Source: Kappaphycus alvarezii
Taxonomy: Eukaryota > Rhodophyta > Florideophyceae > Gigartinales > Solieriaceae
Direction: 5' to 3'
DNA: 64,000 nucleotides
Assembly: GCA_002205965.3 (NCBI GenBank)
Contig: NADL03000517.1
Span: 310,001-374,000, forward strand
This document shows positions 1 through 12,283 of this stretch, piece by piece; positions within the stretch are counted from its first letter, which is position 1, and each line of letters starts with the position of its first letter. A program made the position numbers and the translations under genes. The notes under the pieces are model-generated. The model was given only the letters and a program-made list of their open reading frames with translations, was not told where the DNA came from and did not search any database.

Positions 1-3000
1 AGAACGAGTAAACTCGGAGGCGGAAGGCGAGAGTTGATCACTTCGATCGATGTTCCCGCCGGAGGTTCGAACTGTGTCACTGCTTGTTCACCGGACGGAT
101 TGTGGGGAGGCACCGATGGCATACTCCCCCACTCATTCCCCATTGCTTGAGGATCACACGGAACAGAAGGAAGCGGGTTGGAAGATGTTGCAGGTTGAGA
201 CGGTGGATCTTCACCAGTCGGCATGTTTACAGAAGTGCGAAGGTTACTCTGGGCAGTAGGTTGAAATGAACTGCGAAAAGGAGTGATGATCCTGGCGGAG
301 AGGGAATGTGAGGGAGCCAGAAAGAGAGATGGATGACCGTTCGGAAGGGAAAAAAGGCAGAAAAGAGAGAGGTCACCCATGAGGACGTGTTTGAAGGTAA
401 GGTGGGGTCTGTGGTGAAGTGATTGAAATAACCGCACAGCACTGGGGATTAGCGAATTTATAGGGATCCAAGGACGAATACACGGCCGCTCGGTTCTTGT
501 TTGATGCCCGCATTGGCCTGACTCGGATACCAAGTGGCAAAGGTGAGGGTCTAAAGCGGTGTACAATGCACCGGGGTGAGGAATCCGTAAGGTAATTACA
601 GTACTCTTGAGAGTGCAGTAGGGTGTAGTGTAGTAATGCGTATGATAAGTAGTAGAAATTGACACAAGTATGCACAGTGAAATTATGGTCTAGTGCTAGG
701 CCCACTCGGACTCCGTACGGACTTCACAGATATTTATCTGTGATCTACTTTACGTTGCCCGTCAAGTAAAACGGTAAGCACCCTTCCACATTGGAGTTCC
801 CTGTTTACTTTTTACCTTTCACTTTCTCAGTCGTTTACCTTTGACTTTCTCAGTCGTTTACTCCTTGTTTCACTAGTCCCCTCCTAGCCTGTATCACGCC
901 GTCACCGTCCCCGCATACGTACCCCACTCTCGGCACAGTTAGCTTGTCCCGAGAGTGAGCCAGCCTCTGTCTTGTGTTTCCGTTCGGTGTTTTTACGATC
1001 GGTGTTCCCTTGCTAGTCGCTGACCTCATTATCGCTCTACCAATCTTCCAAGGTCCTTCCCTTTGCCGAACGGAGACGTCTGCTAGGTAAGGGAAGTGAT
1101 CCCTAACAGTTTTATGCTTCAGTAATCTTAGGTTCGGCCTCTATTGCACGGTATACTGATCATTGGGATTATCCAGTCAAAATGGGAAAATTGTCTATTG
1201 AACACTAAAGGGTGCAAAAAAATCATTAGGGATATGGTATGCAAGGTACCTGCGAAATGCACTTAAGCGGAATGTTTTTATCCAGGAAACACTGCACTCC
1301 CTTTTTCGCTGAGATGTACAGTATCGTCCACACGTATTAATCTTTGTAACGTTAGTTCCAGACAGTACTGCTGCAAGAAAATATTGATGGTATGTGGGCC
1401 AAACTTCAGTAAAGACTGAGCAAAGATGGTGACATTTATTTAATTTGTATATTTTTTGAGGCTTCTATGAGCACAAATGGCCCAATGACTCATGAGTATT
1501 ACTGCAGAAGGATTTAGAGGTTTTACATTCGCACTTTACACATCTGTGACTCAACTTTCCCAAATTTAGTTGATATTCAATACATTTTTTGGTATAATTG
1601 CACTTATGCCGAAAACTTCCGAGCCATCTGGCGATGGTAGCATGGAAACTATATAGCATAAATGAATAATAATTTATAATCTGTTTGACGATGTAGAGAG
1701 ACATCTAATGTTCACTACTGAACCGAAAAATGTGGATATTAAAGGGAGCCGAAGCTTTAGATACCAATCTCGCCAAAAATCCATAAAAACATCACAAGCA
1801 AACTTTATCCGCAGTCCTTGCCTCATCTGCCCGTATTTCATTGAAGTGCTATTGAGAGCGCTCTGGAATCGGAGCCGAACCGCTCCAAAATCATATCCCT
1901 CAAGCTCCGGCGGTCTGCCTTTCCTTGCTTCGAGTGCAACGCGATTTTTTGGAGCATGAAAGTATTCTGGACAAGAGCAATCGAATTTAAATCACATGGA
2001 GATCAGCATTGCTTTTACAAATTTCGCTTCAAGCTTCAAAAAATTAACGAATGATTGCCGCAGTGGCTTGGCCTAGCAATCAGAATTAATTACAAGGAAA
2101 CTTATTCCATGAAACCGATTATGGATGCATTCAAGTAATCCGTCTCTTTTGTCAATAGCTTGTTAAAGCTACTTATAATTTATGTTTATAAAAAGCACCT
2201 GCACCTGCCTGAGATCTAATGGAAGGGGCTTGATTTCATATGTAGTAAGCGGAAAGTGATCCTTTACGTATATAGAGCCTAGTTTATTTCCCGAAACGCA
2301 GGACGATATGCCGAAGCTGCAAACGTAAAAGCGCATGCCTTTCCAAACTGCTTCGGAGTTTGACGGCACCTTAATCGGCACATCACGTCCTAGGAGTAAC
2401 AAGCATCAAAAAGAGGATTACAGTGGACACAAACGTAACAAGACCTGAAACACCAGGCCATCAAGACACTAGATGGGTTGATAATAAATTCATTCGGACT
2501 TTTAAAAGATCGCAGACGTGACTGAAAGTTATAAATACGAAGTGATTTGGACAACGTGGTATCTGCTTTTCTTTAGGTCGGCTCTACTATAAAAATGTAT
2601 GGAGACTTCGAGTGTTATTTTAGACTCCATTTATTATCATAGATAGTACTTTGGAGTACCTTTCCAGGCTGCAACATTGTCTCTGGTGCAGGTAACATGA
2701 ATAAAGCCATTTCATCCATTCTAGTCACAATGGAATGGATTTTTAATTAATCCTAGATGTGCTTCACCGTTGTAGAGTTCATACGTACGATGAAACTACA
2801 AAACGGACACATTGGCCTTTCGTTTCCTTTTTGCAAATTCTTAAGCAACTTCTGCAATTGAAGTTATACTAAATAGTCTCACAGAAATGTGAATGCTTTC
2901 GATCCTTTAAATATCTCTCAAAGCAGAAAAATAAATATTTTTAGTAATGATCAAGCAGAATTTGTTAGTATTAAGTGCTCGAATGCTAGCTTTCGAGCTT

Positions 3001-4199
3001 TAGTGGAGGCTTTTTCATCAAAGAGAAGCTATTCGACATTCTGCATCTCCTTGAAATTTCCAGAAGTGCAAAAGAGTCCATGAAACTCAATACGATTAAT
3101 TTTAGTGATTCTAAAAGTGTCCTATTAAAGCCTGAAACCTCTTAGATTCCATTTTGTTGTCTTGCTTGCGCTCCTGGTGCCACTACTCACGGTTTTGGCT
3201 ATTTATTCCCTTCCCTACGTCAATCGTTTGTCGATTGAAGGTTCACTTACGGTGTTTCAAGTATATAAGAGCACTATGGAACTCCTTTAGTGCTTCGCCA
3301 AATGCCCTAAGCCCGCCTCAAATACCAGCAACACAATTTTCCGAGTATTTTTTTTCCTCTTTACACTCGATTCAATGCTAGATCCTTTCCCGTTGCTGTT
3401 GCAGTCCGTAGGCAGCTTCTTCTTTCTTTTCATAGTTGAAGCTACCAAATATGTACCTAAGAGCTCGCTCTTTTGCTAGTACTTCGCAACCTTCTCCTAT
3501 TTACAGTTCTTTCCCTCTTAAGATCACTCCGCGGTTCGCTCATTTGCGATAGGATTTCATTGGGCTCACCCAGCTGTCCACAACATAATTCCGACCGTAG
3601 ACGAGTCAACCCATCCTATCTATAGAACGCCTCCTGAGGTCGTTCGTACTTGTCCTCGAATTGGTTCCACTTGTTAGTACATTAATGCCATTGTTGCAGT
3701 CGCAATGCTCTGCAACCTTCTCGAACATAGGCCTTGTTTGTTCATAAATACTATGTGTGCTTTCCCGGCCGCTACCTCTCACACAATGATGAGTTACTCA
3801 GTGGCACTGCAGCGTGGGCAACTTCCACTGTTCGTCACTGAACGCATTACACTTCTTTCTTTCTTCGTTATACGTTCATCTTCTAGCGCTGCAAATCCAT
3901 GTGTAAAAGGCGATACGTTGGACGACTGGATTACAATCTCCAGCTGCAGTACCTTTAATTCCTGCTCGACGGCGTCCTGATAGTGTCCGCATGGGATGTA
4001 ACGCCCTGGATTGAAGGGGAAGGCGGTGATGAAGCGCGGTCGCTGGTTATGTTTTGGATGCTTGGAATCGATGCAATGGCAGCTGCACGGCATACTGCGA
4101 CGCTTTTTGCACGAAGAGGCATGTTTTTGCGCCAAAACACATTTCTCATGCGCTCATAACTTGCATAAAGGCGTGTAACTAGCAGAGCTTTATGGTATT
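1..4199. other. Stretch with no recognised gene
   Basis: I see no protein family, RNA gene or transposon I can name with confidence here. Several short open frames exist. The longest are 110 codons at 373-705 (-), 113 codons at 3794-4135 (-) and 121 codons at 3955-4320 (-); none shows a domain I know. The last of these runs into the copia LTR that starts near 4200. The left part (1-1200) is of mixed composition; 1300-3100 is AT-richer and looks like decayed non-coding DNA. Confidence 0.6.
1465..1704 (-). pseudogene. Cysteine-rich zinc-ribbon-like fragment, unassigned
   Basis: A 79-codon open frame whose C-terminal half has regularly spaced cysteines and histidines (HKC near residue 33, KKC about 6 residues later, then RCVKCEC and later C and H residues). 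This resembles the N-terminal zinc ribbon that precedes the catalytic core of some DDE transposases (Merlin/IS1595 type). I see no convincing catalytic core on the same strand towards 1250, so the function is open. It could equally be a chance ORF in AT-rich DNA. Confidence 0.15.
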
Positions 4200-4386
4200 T
4201 GTGATGGACTCTGAGTTTGCATATCCTGAATGGGTTTCCTGTAATCACATAGGATACTGTAATGTTAGGACTGCAGTACTTAGGGTTATCTCCTCCCAGC
4301 GGGAACAAGATAATCATCATCTACGTCTTTTATTATATTTTTTTCCAAAAAACACGTTAGTCATTCCAGAACTCATTCTTGAATAG
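4200..4386 (+). repeat. Copia 5' LTR
   Basis: Starts TGTGATGGACTCTGA and aligns with TGTGAAGGGCTCTGA at 9061. The central part is best conserved: CTGTAATCACA, GGATACTGTAATGTT, GGACTGCAGTACTT and TCTCCTCCC occur in both copies in the same order. The right end near 4386 is approximate because the last 30 bases have diverged. Confidence 0.8.
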
Positions 4387-4398
4387 GACGGAAGCTAC

Positions 4399-5640
4399 GT
4401 GAATTGCAAACCTTCGTCTGCTCGCCGACGAAAGTGTGCAGGACTAAGCCTAGAGGTAGTACGCAAGTGCGCGGTGAAGTTCGGACGGATCGTTCTAGAG
4501 GAAGCTCGCAACGACGCGAATCTGTCAAACGAGTTCATCAATATCAAACAAGCTGAGAAAATGTCAAACCTTGGCAAATTCCACCACGGAAAACTCGACA
4601 AAATCATCGGATGAAACTAGTTCTGAAATAATAAACGGCAAAGACCTGTTTGTTCAGTTCAGGGAATACATCACTACCGAAAATGTCATGAAATCCACAA
4701 ATTGCTCGAGAAGGAAAGTCAGACACTATCTCGGGAGCAGGAGAGTCTGGTGCGGGAAGGGTACAGGTGATCCCATACAAAACCGGCCCCTTGGCCTTCT
4801 AGTTCATAACCAAACCACGACGACCAGCAATCCGGCTCACCGGTTATCGCAAGAACTCTAATCTGGACCATACCAGGGCCCCATTCTATCTACAGTCAAA
4901 CGCAGATTCTTACAGGACTGCGATGCCTTCCAAGTCCCCGAATCACAGCGTCTCTCCGTATAGCACGTAATATTCTAAGACGATGCGCTTAGGTATATCA
5001 CAGAAACCGTTGCTCCAAACTCAGAGTCAGTCAGCGATAGTTTTTCACGAATAAGCTCGCACTTCATGACACCGGCATACAAGGACACCTACACGACTGA
5101 GTGGAACACATTAACGTTTCCAGGAAGTCAAACGAAAGAATCTAGGAAAGTCCAACTCGCAGCTTTTAAACCATCTATTTCAAAGAGCCCGCGACCTCCA
5201 GACGATTCTCGATCAAGCATACCACTCTCCTCTACTTTTGAGGGATTTCATAATTAACGCAGTAAAAGCAGAGCCGTTTTATATCCCATAAATTACCACA
5301 GCTATACCGAAGGACCCCAATGTGTTGCATACGTGGTTACATCAATGTATCCGGCAGCAGGATACCACAAAAGTACGCCGAAGCCCAAAGAATTGTCAGG
5401 AAACGTTTTTCTACTTGAAGACAACGAAAAGGAAACCACACCCATTGACGTACACTTCAGCAAAGATGGCTAAACGTACTTCGAACACCTCGTTATGCGT
5501 GGTTCCTCGTCTTTTGCGGCTTCGACCTATCGAAACCTATATACATCACCGAGCGCTCGACCTCGCTCGGCAACCAGTCGACGACCTAGCCGTTATCAAC
5601 GCCGAGTAACCTTTCCCCCCCGTATGCAATTTAAACAGCC
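4399..5640 (+). pseudogene. Copia gag region, strongly decayed
   Basis: Position after the 5' LTR and before the protease implies gag. Short open frames lie at 4399-4614, 4571-4861, 5066-5257 and 5495-5959 in changing frames. The segment near 5066-5250 has polar, proline- and serine-rich composition. Around 5640-5720 one frame shows clustered cysteines and a histidine that could be a broken zinc knuckle. No intact capsid domain can be claimed; the call rests mostly on element order. Confidence 0.4.
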
Positions 5641-5802
5641 CCGATGGGACGCAGCTTCTGCAATTTGTGGTACCATCTCTACTTTAACTGCCCCGATTGT
5701 CCCAACACCCATGTGCACTTCTCAGGTGTTGATGGCGAAAACACCGCATCACTACACGATGGAGCTCAGTAACAAACTCAAGTTTCAGCCCACGGTAGAT
5801 CT

Positions 5803-6207
5803 GTGGATGAATATAGTATTGGCACGATACGCCAAGACGAGACAGAGACCAACAAGGACACGATATCAAGCGATCAGGAAATTCTTTTCATTACGGTTGC
5901 TTATCACACAAGAACGAAACAGACAAATTCACGCAGCCCACACCACCCGAGACCAATGAATGTCCTTCTACCTAGTCTCAACGACTTGTTTACCACCTAC
6001 ACAGATTTCCGCCTCGTTCCTGTTACACCTTATCACGGTGTGAGCCTAGATGAAGGCGCTCCCCAATCCGTAATAGGAGTACCTCAATGGTTAGCGTTCC
6101 TGAGCATAAATCATCTCCAATCTAAGTTCCACTATATTCAGCCGCTCGAAATCTACATCACTTTCGGTGGTCAAGGTTTGAATCAAGTTTGCGTTCGTAT
6201 TCTTTGA
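5803..6207 (+). pseudogene. Copia aspartic protease region
   Basis: A 134-codon frame containing LDEGAPQSVIG, which aligns with the active-site turn of copia proteases (D-T/S-G-A followed by S-V-x-G). The usual threonine or serine after the catalytic aspartate is glutamate here. The enzyme would cleave the element's own polyprotein. It lies directly upstream of the pre-integrase domain, as expected. I cannot tell whether the DEGA motif is a lineage trait or decay. Confidence 0.6.
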
Positions 6208-6261
6208 CTTGTTCTCATCCGCGAGCCTTTACCCAGTCACGGGTACTTTGACTTTTCCTCA

Positions 6262-7128
6262 GTGATCATCCCAAACGACATACTAATGATACTTGACTTG
6301 TCCACACAGACAAACCTCAACACTGTAACCCACAAACAACCCAAGCATCCAACGGCCCATTTCAAAGCCCTTAATGCGACTATACCGCTCACGCGCAAGT
6401 TCGGAGACCTATATTATGCACACGAAGGATCTTACAAGTATTTGCTCTCCATTGCTGAACAAGCCGAAGTTCAACGAAATTTGGGCCATGCTCCATCTCG
6501 CGCATTTACTAGCGCTCTACGAAGAGCGTACCCTATTGAATCTAGCACTCCCGACATCGAGAAGCTGCAGCAGATAACGAAGACTTGTTGCAGTTGCCAA
6601 CTATAGTCGAAACAATCCAATCAATATCGTGCTGTGTTACCGGACCAATGCACCTTTAATTTCGACGTCGCCTTAGACGTGAAGTTTATCCAAGGCACTC
6701 CTCTCCTCCACGCTGTGTGTCGGCAGGCTCACATCTCCCGTACTGCACTCTTACCGAAGCAGTATTCCTATACTATTTTGGAAACTTTTATGGCGATATG
6801 AGTGATCCCCTATCTTGGCGTTCCACAGAACTTGGGGATAGATCAGGCTAAGTTTTTTCTGTCCACGCAATTTCGCTTGCTCGCTTCTTCCCTAGGATGC
6901 AAGGTAGTCTTAATAGCCGTGGAAGCTCACTGGTCACTGATAGCAGAGCGTTACTATGATCCGTTCCGCCGAATCTCGAACAAGCTTTTTATCGACCACC
7001 CGAGTGCACCGCTATCACTAATTGACGATTACGTTAATTTAGCAATTTCGCACACGGTAGGACCAGAGAGATTCACTCCCGCGATCTTGCCATTCGTTGT
7101 TAAACCAAGACTAACCGTCGGCAACTAA
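6262..7128 (+). pseudogene. Copia integrase (zinc region and catalytic core)
   Basis: Two frames cover it. 6262-6606 contains the pre-integrase zinc region: the LGHAPSRAF histidine box and a terminal CCSC pair after about 30 residues. 6802-7128 contains the second half of the DDE core: GVPQNLGIDQAKFF carries the second aspartate, and GCKVVLIAVEAHWSL followed by ERYYDPFRR matches the conserved histidine and catalytic glutamate region of copia integrases. The first catalytic aspartate should fall in 6640-6800, where the frame is broken. Function would be insertion of the cDNA; this copy is inactive. Confidence 0.75.
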
Positions 7129-7607
7129 GTGCAACAACCGCAAACTGCCATCAACTGCATGGACTTGATGTCCCACGCACGCGGGGAATATGATTCAATC
7201 GTTGCACAACTCCGCGTTCGTCGCGTACTTAAGAGAGCACCTTCGAACGAAGCCGTAGCGGAACTCTCACCCGGTGAAGAAGTCCTTGTTTACCGCGAAC
7301 ACAATTGTTGGCAGGGCCCCTATACCTTTCTGTATCGAGACGGTCGTCTTTCGATTTTTTGGATTCTAAGGGCCACGAACGTATGTTTCACTCGAAAATG
7401 CTCAAATCATACCAACGCCCCGACATCCCTATCAATGATCTCCTTAACCCTACAGACAACGCAGAAACACACACGGAACAGGAAGTTAGCAAGCAGCGCA
7501 CACACCAAATCTTTTTGAACACATACAGGATCAAAGTGGCCCCAGGGTTTTCCAAAAGAAAGCAGGAATAATACAATGGCATACTTTCAAAAGTAGGCGT
7601 CCGCAGT

Positions 7608-8183
7608 GTGAATGTAAGTGAAGTGCCCGGAAACGCAAACTTTGTAGGCAACACATATGTACATTGTATCAAAGATCCCGGCACAGAAACTGAAAGATTC
7701 AAAGCGCGGTGGATCTTGAAGGGTCATGAGGACCGATACCGTCACACAATCGCCAATGACTCGCTCGTGCTCATGCGCATGGTGATGCGCCTTATCGTCT
7801 CGTTATCAATGTTTTTCTTTAAAGGCGTGCTCTGGACTCGTGATATCGAGCAAGCATACATGCAAGCTAAACCTCGGTAGCGTTATATGTGCAAATTGCA
7901 GTCACCTAAAGCTCGACTGCCTCCCGTTGAGGTTCTTCAGATCAAATTGCCATATTACGGTCTCGTGGAATCAAGCTCCTGTCTCTTTGAGACCTACCAC
8001 TCGTTGTTCACCAAACGCCTTAAGATGAGCGATGCTCCATTCGACCCCTGCTTCCCGTATCTTTCAAACAACAACGCAGTCCCCGATCTCGCCGGTCTCG
8101 CAACCGATGATGCGATTAATACGGAGACTTCTCACTATCTTACTCTGGAAAAACAAGCCAACAGTGCTTTTATTCAACGCTAG
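7608..8183 (+). pseudogene. Copia reverse transcriptase (RVT_2 type)
   Basis: Two frames, 7608-7880 and 7887-8183, are separated by a stop at 7878-7880. KARWILKGHEDR and the later TRDIEQAYMQA match the copia signatures KARLVARG and D(V/I)xxAYLxA. The second frame has YYGLVESSSCLF (copia P-L-Y-G-L-xQ-S-x-R) and then GLATDDAINT in place of the Y-V-D-D box, keeping the aspartate pair. It copies the element RNA into DNA. Order and motifs are clear; the frame is broken. Confidence 0.8.
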
Positions 8184-9059
8184 ATGGACACATTTCAACT
8201 TCGATTCCTGTGTTTTCTGATAGACAGAAACAGAGTCACTATAACACTCAATCAAGACCAGTACATCGCAATACTCACGACCGCAGACGAAAAGGAACCA
8301 GATCCAGAAAATGTAATGAAGATCGGAGGACAGTTATTATTTGTGGAGCAAAGCACACGACCGGACATATGTAACGCAGTAGCTTAGCTATGTCAAACCA
8401 CGAAGTCAGCAGTGACAAAAGAACACGCAGAACACACAGAACCCTCAAGAAGTCTGTTCTACTCTCAAAAGGAACACGGAACATGTCGTTCAAGTTTAGC
8501 CGACTTGACAGGACCACGCCGAAGCTCTTTGTGTTTGTCAACTCAGGGTATAACACAAACCATAACGGAACTAGCCACAATTGTCTGTCTCGTTGACAGC
8601 GAAGAGAAACGACACATCCTGAGGTGGTCTTCGACGAGATGGTCGCATATAACACGCTCTATCCTAGCTCGTGAAACTTACGCCTTTTCATATGGTTACG
8701 ATTACGGTGTTAGCGTTAAGCTACTTTTCCGCAAGTTGCACATCGATATCACGTTATATCTCTTAACCGACTCGAAGAGCATTTTCGACACCATCATAGC
8801 CTCAAAGCGAATGCGCGAACTACGCTTCATGAATGAGATATCTGACAGCAGAAGAGCGGACAAAGAAGGAGAAATTCCAAACAACGGTTGGATTTGTTCC
8901 AGTCAGAACATCGCAGACAGCCTCACTAGACGACTAGGCAATGATATTCTTAGGCAGACCATGGAAACCAGCAAGCTTACCTTTATCATAGAACAGTGGG
9001 TATGCAAATCACATGATTCGCCTAAGTACGAGACAGTAGGCGAGGAGAAAGACAGATGA
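8184..9059 (+). pseudogene. Copia RT thumb and RNase H
   Basis: 8184-8387 carries the connection region (QSTRPDICNAVA, equivalent to the copia T-R-P-D-I motif). 8412-9059 carries RNase HI: ARETYAFSYGYDYG holds the conserved glutamate, LTDSKSIFDTI the conserved aspartate, and QNIADSLTRRL matches the terminal copia N-x-A-D-x-x-T-K box. The open frame ends at 9059, one base before the 3' LTR, which fits an element whose coding region runs to the LTR. Confidence 0.8.
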
Positions 9060-9060
9060 G

Positions 9061-9249
9061 TGTGAAGGGCTCTGAATTAGCATACTCTTGAAGAGGTCTA
9101 CTGTAATCACAATGGATACTGTAATGTTTGGACTGCAGTACTTTAGGGTTGTCTCCTCCCGGAGGAACAAGACAATCATCATATACTGTACGTTTTTCTT
9201 GTAGCTGTTCTTCAACAAAATGCTAGTCATCCCATACCTCAGTATTAGT
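9061..9249 (+). repeat. Copia 3' LTR
   Basis: Diverged direct repeat of 4200-4386, with the same start (TGTGA.GG.CTCTGA) and the same ordered central blocks. It includes one TACTGTAC site at 9185-9192. The right boundary is approximate. Confidence 0.8.
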
Positions 9250-9331
9250 ATAATGAAAGCAGTATTCTGCAAAGCTGTTTTCAGTGTAAATTTTTTTCTT
9301 CAGAAAAGCGTTCACACAGTTTCCTAAACTA

Positions 9332-9356
9332 CACTGCCGGCGGAAATTATATTACC
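9332..9356 (+). repeat. Tc1-like left TIR
   Basis: CACTGCCGGCGGAAATTATA and onward. It pairs with 10825-10849 (read in reverse) with 4 mismatches, all within the outer 10 bases. Preceded by TA. Confidence 0.85.
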
Positions 9357-9582
9357 ATCCATCCTTTTGTAGTCACGTAGACTGAAGCTCTAAAATAAAA
9401 ACAAATCTGATTGATCGATTCATGACTTCAAAAAATACAGTACTGAAATACCTTCAGTATGATATCTACCTCATTATTGACACAGGGGCTGTAGAGTGTG
9501 GAAGAGGGGTTCAAAAATTACCACTTAACTAGGACACACTTAAAAGCAAACTTAAGCAATTGCTACGGGCATTGAACGCTGT

Positions 9583-10594
9583 CTAATAATGAATGCACCT
9601 ACCCTGTCTCTCTAGCACCTCGATTTCACTATTGTGCATTGATAGAACCAGCTTTGAGATTAAAGACGGAAGGACAGTACTCCAAGCTTCCATAATGCAG
9701 TTCTCAAGCTCCTTTGCATCTTTAAACTGTCTATTATTGGCGTGTATAGTGCGGGAAGCCATCTCCAAATGTTTTTCCATTGAATTTAGATCCGGCGAGC
9801 GTGTTGCCCACTCCATACATCTCACACTATTCTCGCTAAACCACTGCATAGTTTCAATACTTTCGAGTATTGGTGCATTTTCTTTGTGTTAGATAGGCGA
9901 CAAAGGTACGCTTTTTTCAGCATGAGGGAGTATGACATTTTTCATTACTTGAATATAAGTTGCAGACGTTTGACGACCACGCATTATAAAAAGAGCACAG
10001 CATCCATTTACATTAAATACTCCCCACACTATAACACCCCCATCGCCTTTTTGCTTTTTCGAAAGTACTAGATCATCCTTTCTCAAATCGGCGCAGCAAT
10101 ATCGGAGTACATCGTTTCATCTAGATTAAATTTTTTCTCGTCTGAGAACAAAACCTTGCTCCATTTTTCTTTGCCCCATTTGTCATATTTGGCCCATTTA
10201 TACGGTATTTCAGGTGAAAATTTGTAAGAGGTGGAGCAGTTTTGATTTTCTTGAAACGAATACTCGCGCTACACTGAAGACGCTCTTTTACGCGTCTAAT
10301 TGACAGTGTGACGCCTACCTTGGGGGCATTGTTTCTGGCTGATTGGGAACCGCTTGCGGCTTCTCGGTACATTTAGCGCTCTTGACTGGCAGTTAAAAAT
10401 CTCTTTCTCCCAGTGCGCTTCTTGGTGCAGTATGCGGCTGTGTTCTTCAGGAAACAGGAGATCATTGGATGAGTTCGGTTAGTTTTTTGAGCGATCTGTC
10501 TACAGGATCTACCTGACTCACTGTGGGCTGAAATTTGGGCCTTCCTGTCTACGGAAAGCTGTTTTCCTCGAGGCATGTCACTGAGTGGGTCCAA
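9583..10594 (-). pseudogene. Tc1-like transposase, frameshifted
   Basis: Four minus-strand blocks in consecutive order make one Tc1 transposase. 10594-10373 holds the first helix-turn-helix (MPRGKQLSVDRKAQI start, GRSCRQIAQKT). 10372-10121 holds the second DNA-binding helix region. 10086-9889 holds the middle of the catalytic core (GDGGVIVWGVFNVNG, GRQTSATYIQVM). 9849-9583 holds the last part (ENSVRCMEWATRSPDLNSME), matching the Tc1 S-P-D-L-N-P-I-E box with the catalytic acidic residues. It would cut and paste the element at TA sites. At least three frame changes make it inactive as read. Confidence 0.8.
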
Positions 10595-10824
10595 AACTAT
10601 CTCTGAGAGAAGAAAATGTTTGCCGTGAAGTATTCTCTACAACCACCACAGATATTTTATTGTAATAGTGATATAATTGCCGACCCCCCTCAAAGTTGCC
10701 GGCAACAGGTATGTCAACATGGTTGACTAAAGTTAAATAGCAAGGTTTGGCTTAAAAAAAATCGCCAATCAGGGTTGCTTTATATTTAATGACTTGTTAT
10801 TGGTGGGGCTACAAATATGAAGGT

Positions 10825-10849
10825 GGTAATATAATTTCCACGGGCAAGG
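10825..10849 (-). repeat. Tc1-like right TIR
   Basis: Reverse complement begins CCTTGCCCGTGGAAATTATA; 21 of 25 identical to the left TIR. Followed on the + strand by TA at 10850-10851. Confidence 0.85.
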
Positions 10850-11047
10850 TATCCTTACTACTGCCATAAGGACGTTTCTACACATTTACAGGACACAGTG
10901 CGCACTGTCCAAAATACCCAGAATCCTGGGGATTTCCCATTTCTTAGGACAACCGTTGTCTTGTCCAAAATACCCCCATATTGAGGTCGCTCCAAAGCGA
11001 CCCCAAAACAGTAACCATGCTGAACATTCGCCAATCTCACAAAGAAT

Positions 11048-12283
11048 ATGGCCGACGACCGCCGTCGTCGCTTGATTAAAGCACTTCTGTCGACGTTCGC
11101 TGCCGAAGAGAACAATGCAGATCTTATTGCCGCCTACCAGTTTTTGTCCAACCAATGCAGTTCTATCCTTCTTATTTCGTCCTCCGATAATCGCGGTGGC
11201 ACACCTGGTAGATCTTGGACACGAGCTCGTAGTTCCCCAGCATGGTTCTTTGACTACGCAGCTCAACCTGACTTTATAAGGTCCGCCTCGTGGCGCAGTC
11301 CTTTTCGTATAAAGTACACACTGTTTCAGAAGATATCGCAGGAGCTTCGACCGGCAATTGAATTTAACTATTCTATGTACCGAAAAGCCTTACCTGCAGA
11401 GCTAAAAGTCGCAGCATTTCTCTTGTATGCTGTGGGATCTACTTGCGAGAAGGCAGCAGCCATCTTGATATCGGCCCCAGCACTGTTTCTTTGAGTGTTA
11501 TGACAGTATCCAAATGGATTACTCTAAATATAAAGATGCAGTACGATTCCCAACTGAAGAAAAAGATGTAGCACGCCCAATCAAAGGCTTTGAAAATCTG
11601 AGTGGTTTAACTTACTGTGTGGGTGCAATCGACGGAACGCATTTGAAATGACCCGAATGCCCTGAAGAACGGTACTACGAATACAGATGCTACAAAGGCT
11701 ACCCAGCATCGTTTTTTTGCAGTATAAACAGCCGATCGACGATTCATCTTAGTAGATATTGGGAAACCCGGGGTTCTTGGTGACTCTACAATTTTTGAAC
11801 AATCAGTATTGAAGAATAATATTGAAGATGGCGACTGACTGGGACCTAACATGCCATCTCTCCTGATCTCTGGAATTGCGTAAGACCGTACCTCATTGGA
11901 GACTGCTCATTCCAGTTGACTCAAAACATGATGAAAAGTTGTTCAGACCAGGAAAAGAGAGCAAATCCAGTCTTGCGCACTTGGATAAAGTTGCCAGCAC
12001 CACAAGAAAACCTGTGGAATGTGCGGTTGTAATGCTCAAACACCGGTTCTCTGTTCTGCGAAATGGGCTTCGTCTCCATGACGAGAACGAGATCGTACTA
12101 TTTGTATTCGCTTGTGAAGTGTTACATAACTGGAGCATTGAGGACGGCGACGACGAAGATATTTATTTAACGGCAGACGAAGAAGGTGATGAAGAGGTCG
12201 TAGTAACGAGTGACGCAATGGAAGGTAATAAACAGCGAGATGCTCTATTATACTACATCAAGAACGACTTCCATGCGGATTAA
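11048..12283 (+). pseudogene. Harbinger transposase, frameshifted
   Basis: 11048-11494 is the N-terminal region (148 codons). A middle part near 11585-11770 reads, across frame breaks, TYCVGAIDGTH: this is the Harbinger C-x-G-A-I-D-G-x-H box with the first catalytic aspartate. CYKGYPASFFC follows. 11876-12283 carries the C-terminal part: RKPVECAVVMLKHRFSVL matches R-x-x-V-E-x-A-F-G-x-L-K-x-R-F with the catalytic glutamate, followed by CEVLHN and an acidic tail. A stop and several shifts break the reading frame. With its partner ORF it would catalyse excision and insertion at T-W-A. Confidence 0.8.

Larger units (their letters stand above)
4200..9249 (+). mobile_element. Degenerate Ty1/copia LTR retrotransposon
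   Basis: The element is bounded by two diverged copies of a roughly 188-bp LTR. Domain order on the + strand is gag region, aspartic protease, pre-integrase zinc region, integrase, reverse transcriptase, RNase H. Integrase before reverse transcriptase is the Ty1/copia order, distinct from Ty3/gypsy. The frame changes repeatedly and there are internal stops, so no complete polyprotein is encoded. The LTRs differ by many substitutions, which suggests an old insertion. I could not define a primer-binding site or target-site duplication with confidence. Confidence 0.85.
9332..10849 (-). mobile_element. Tc1-like DNA transposon with TIRs and TA duplication
   Basis: A 1518-bp element. The left end (9332-9356) and the reverse complement of the right end (10825-10849) match at 21 of 25 positions and share GGAAATTATATTACC exactly. 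TA dinucleotides flank both ends (9330-9331 and 10850-10851), the expected Tc1/mariner target duplication. The transposase is on the minus strand and fills most of the interior. About 20 bp beyond the right end the Harbinger element begins. Confidence 0.85.

Noticed and set aside
60..75. GGTTCGAACT, similar to a tRNA B-box
   Set aside because: No A-box or cloverleaf arms can be fitted around it.
50..269. Two overlapping short ORFs at the left edge
   Set aside because: Neither shows a known domain, and they overlap in different frames.
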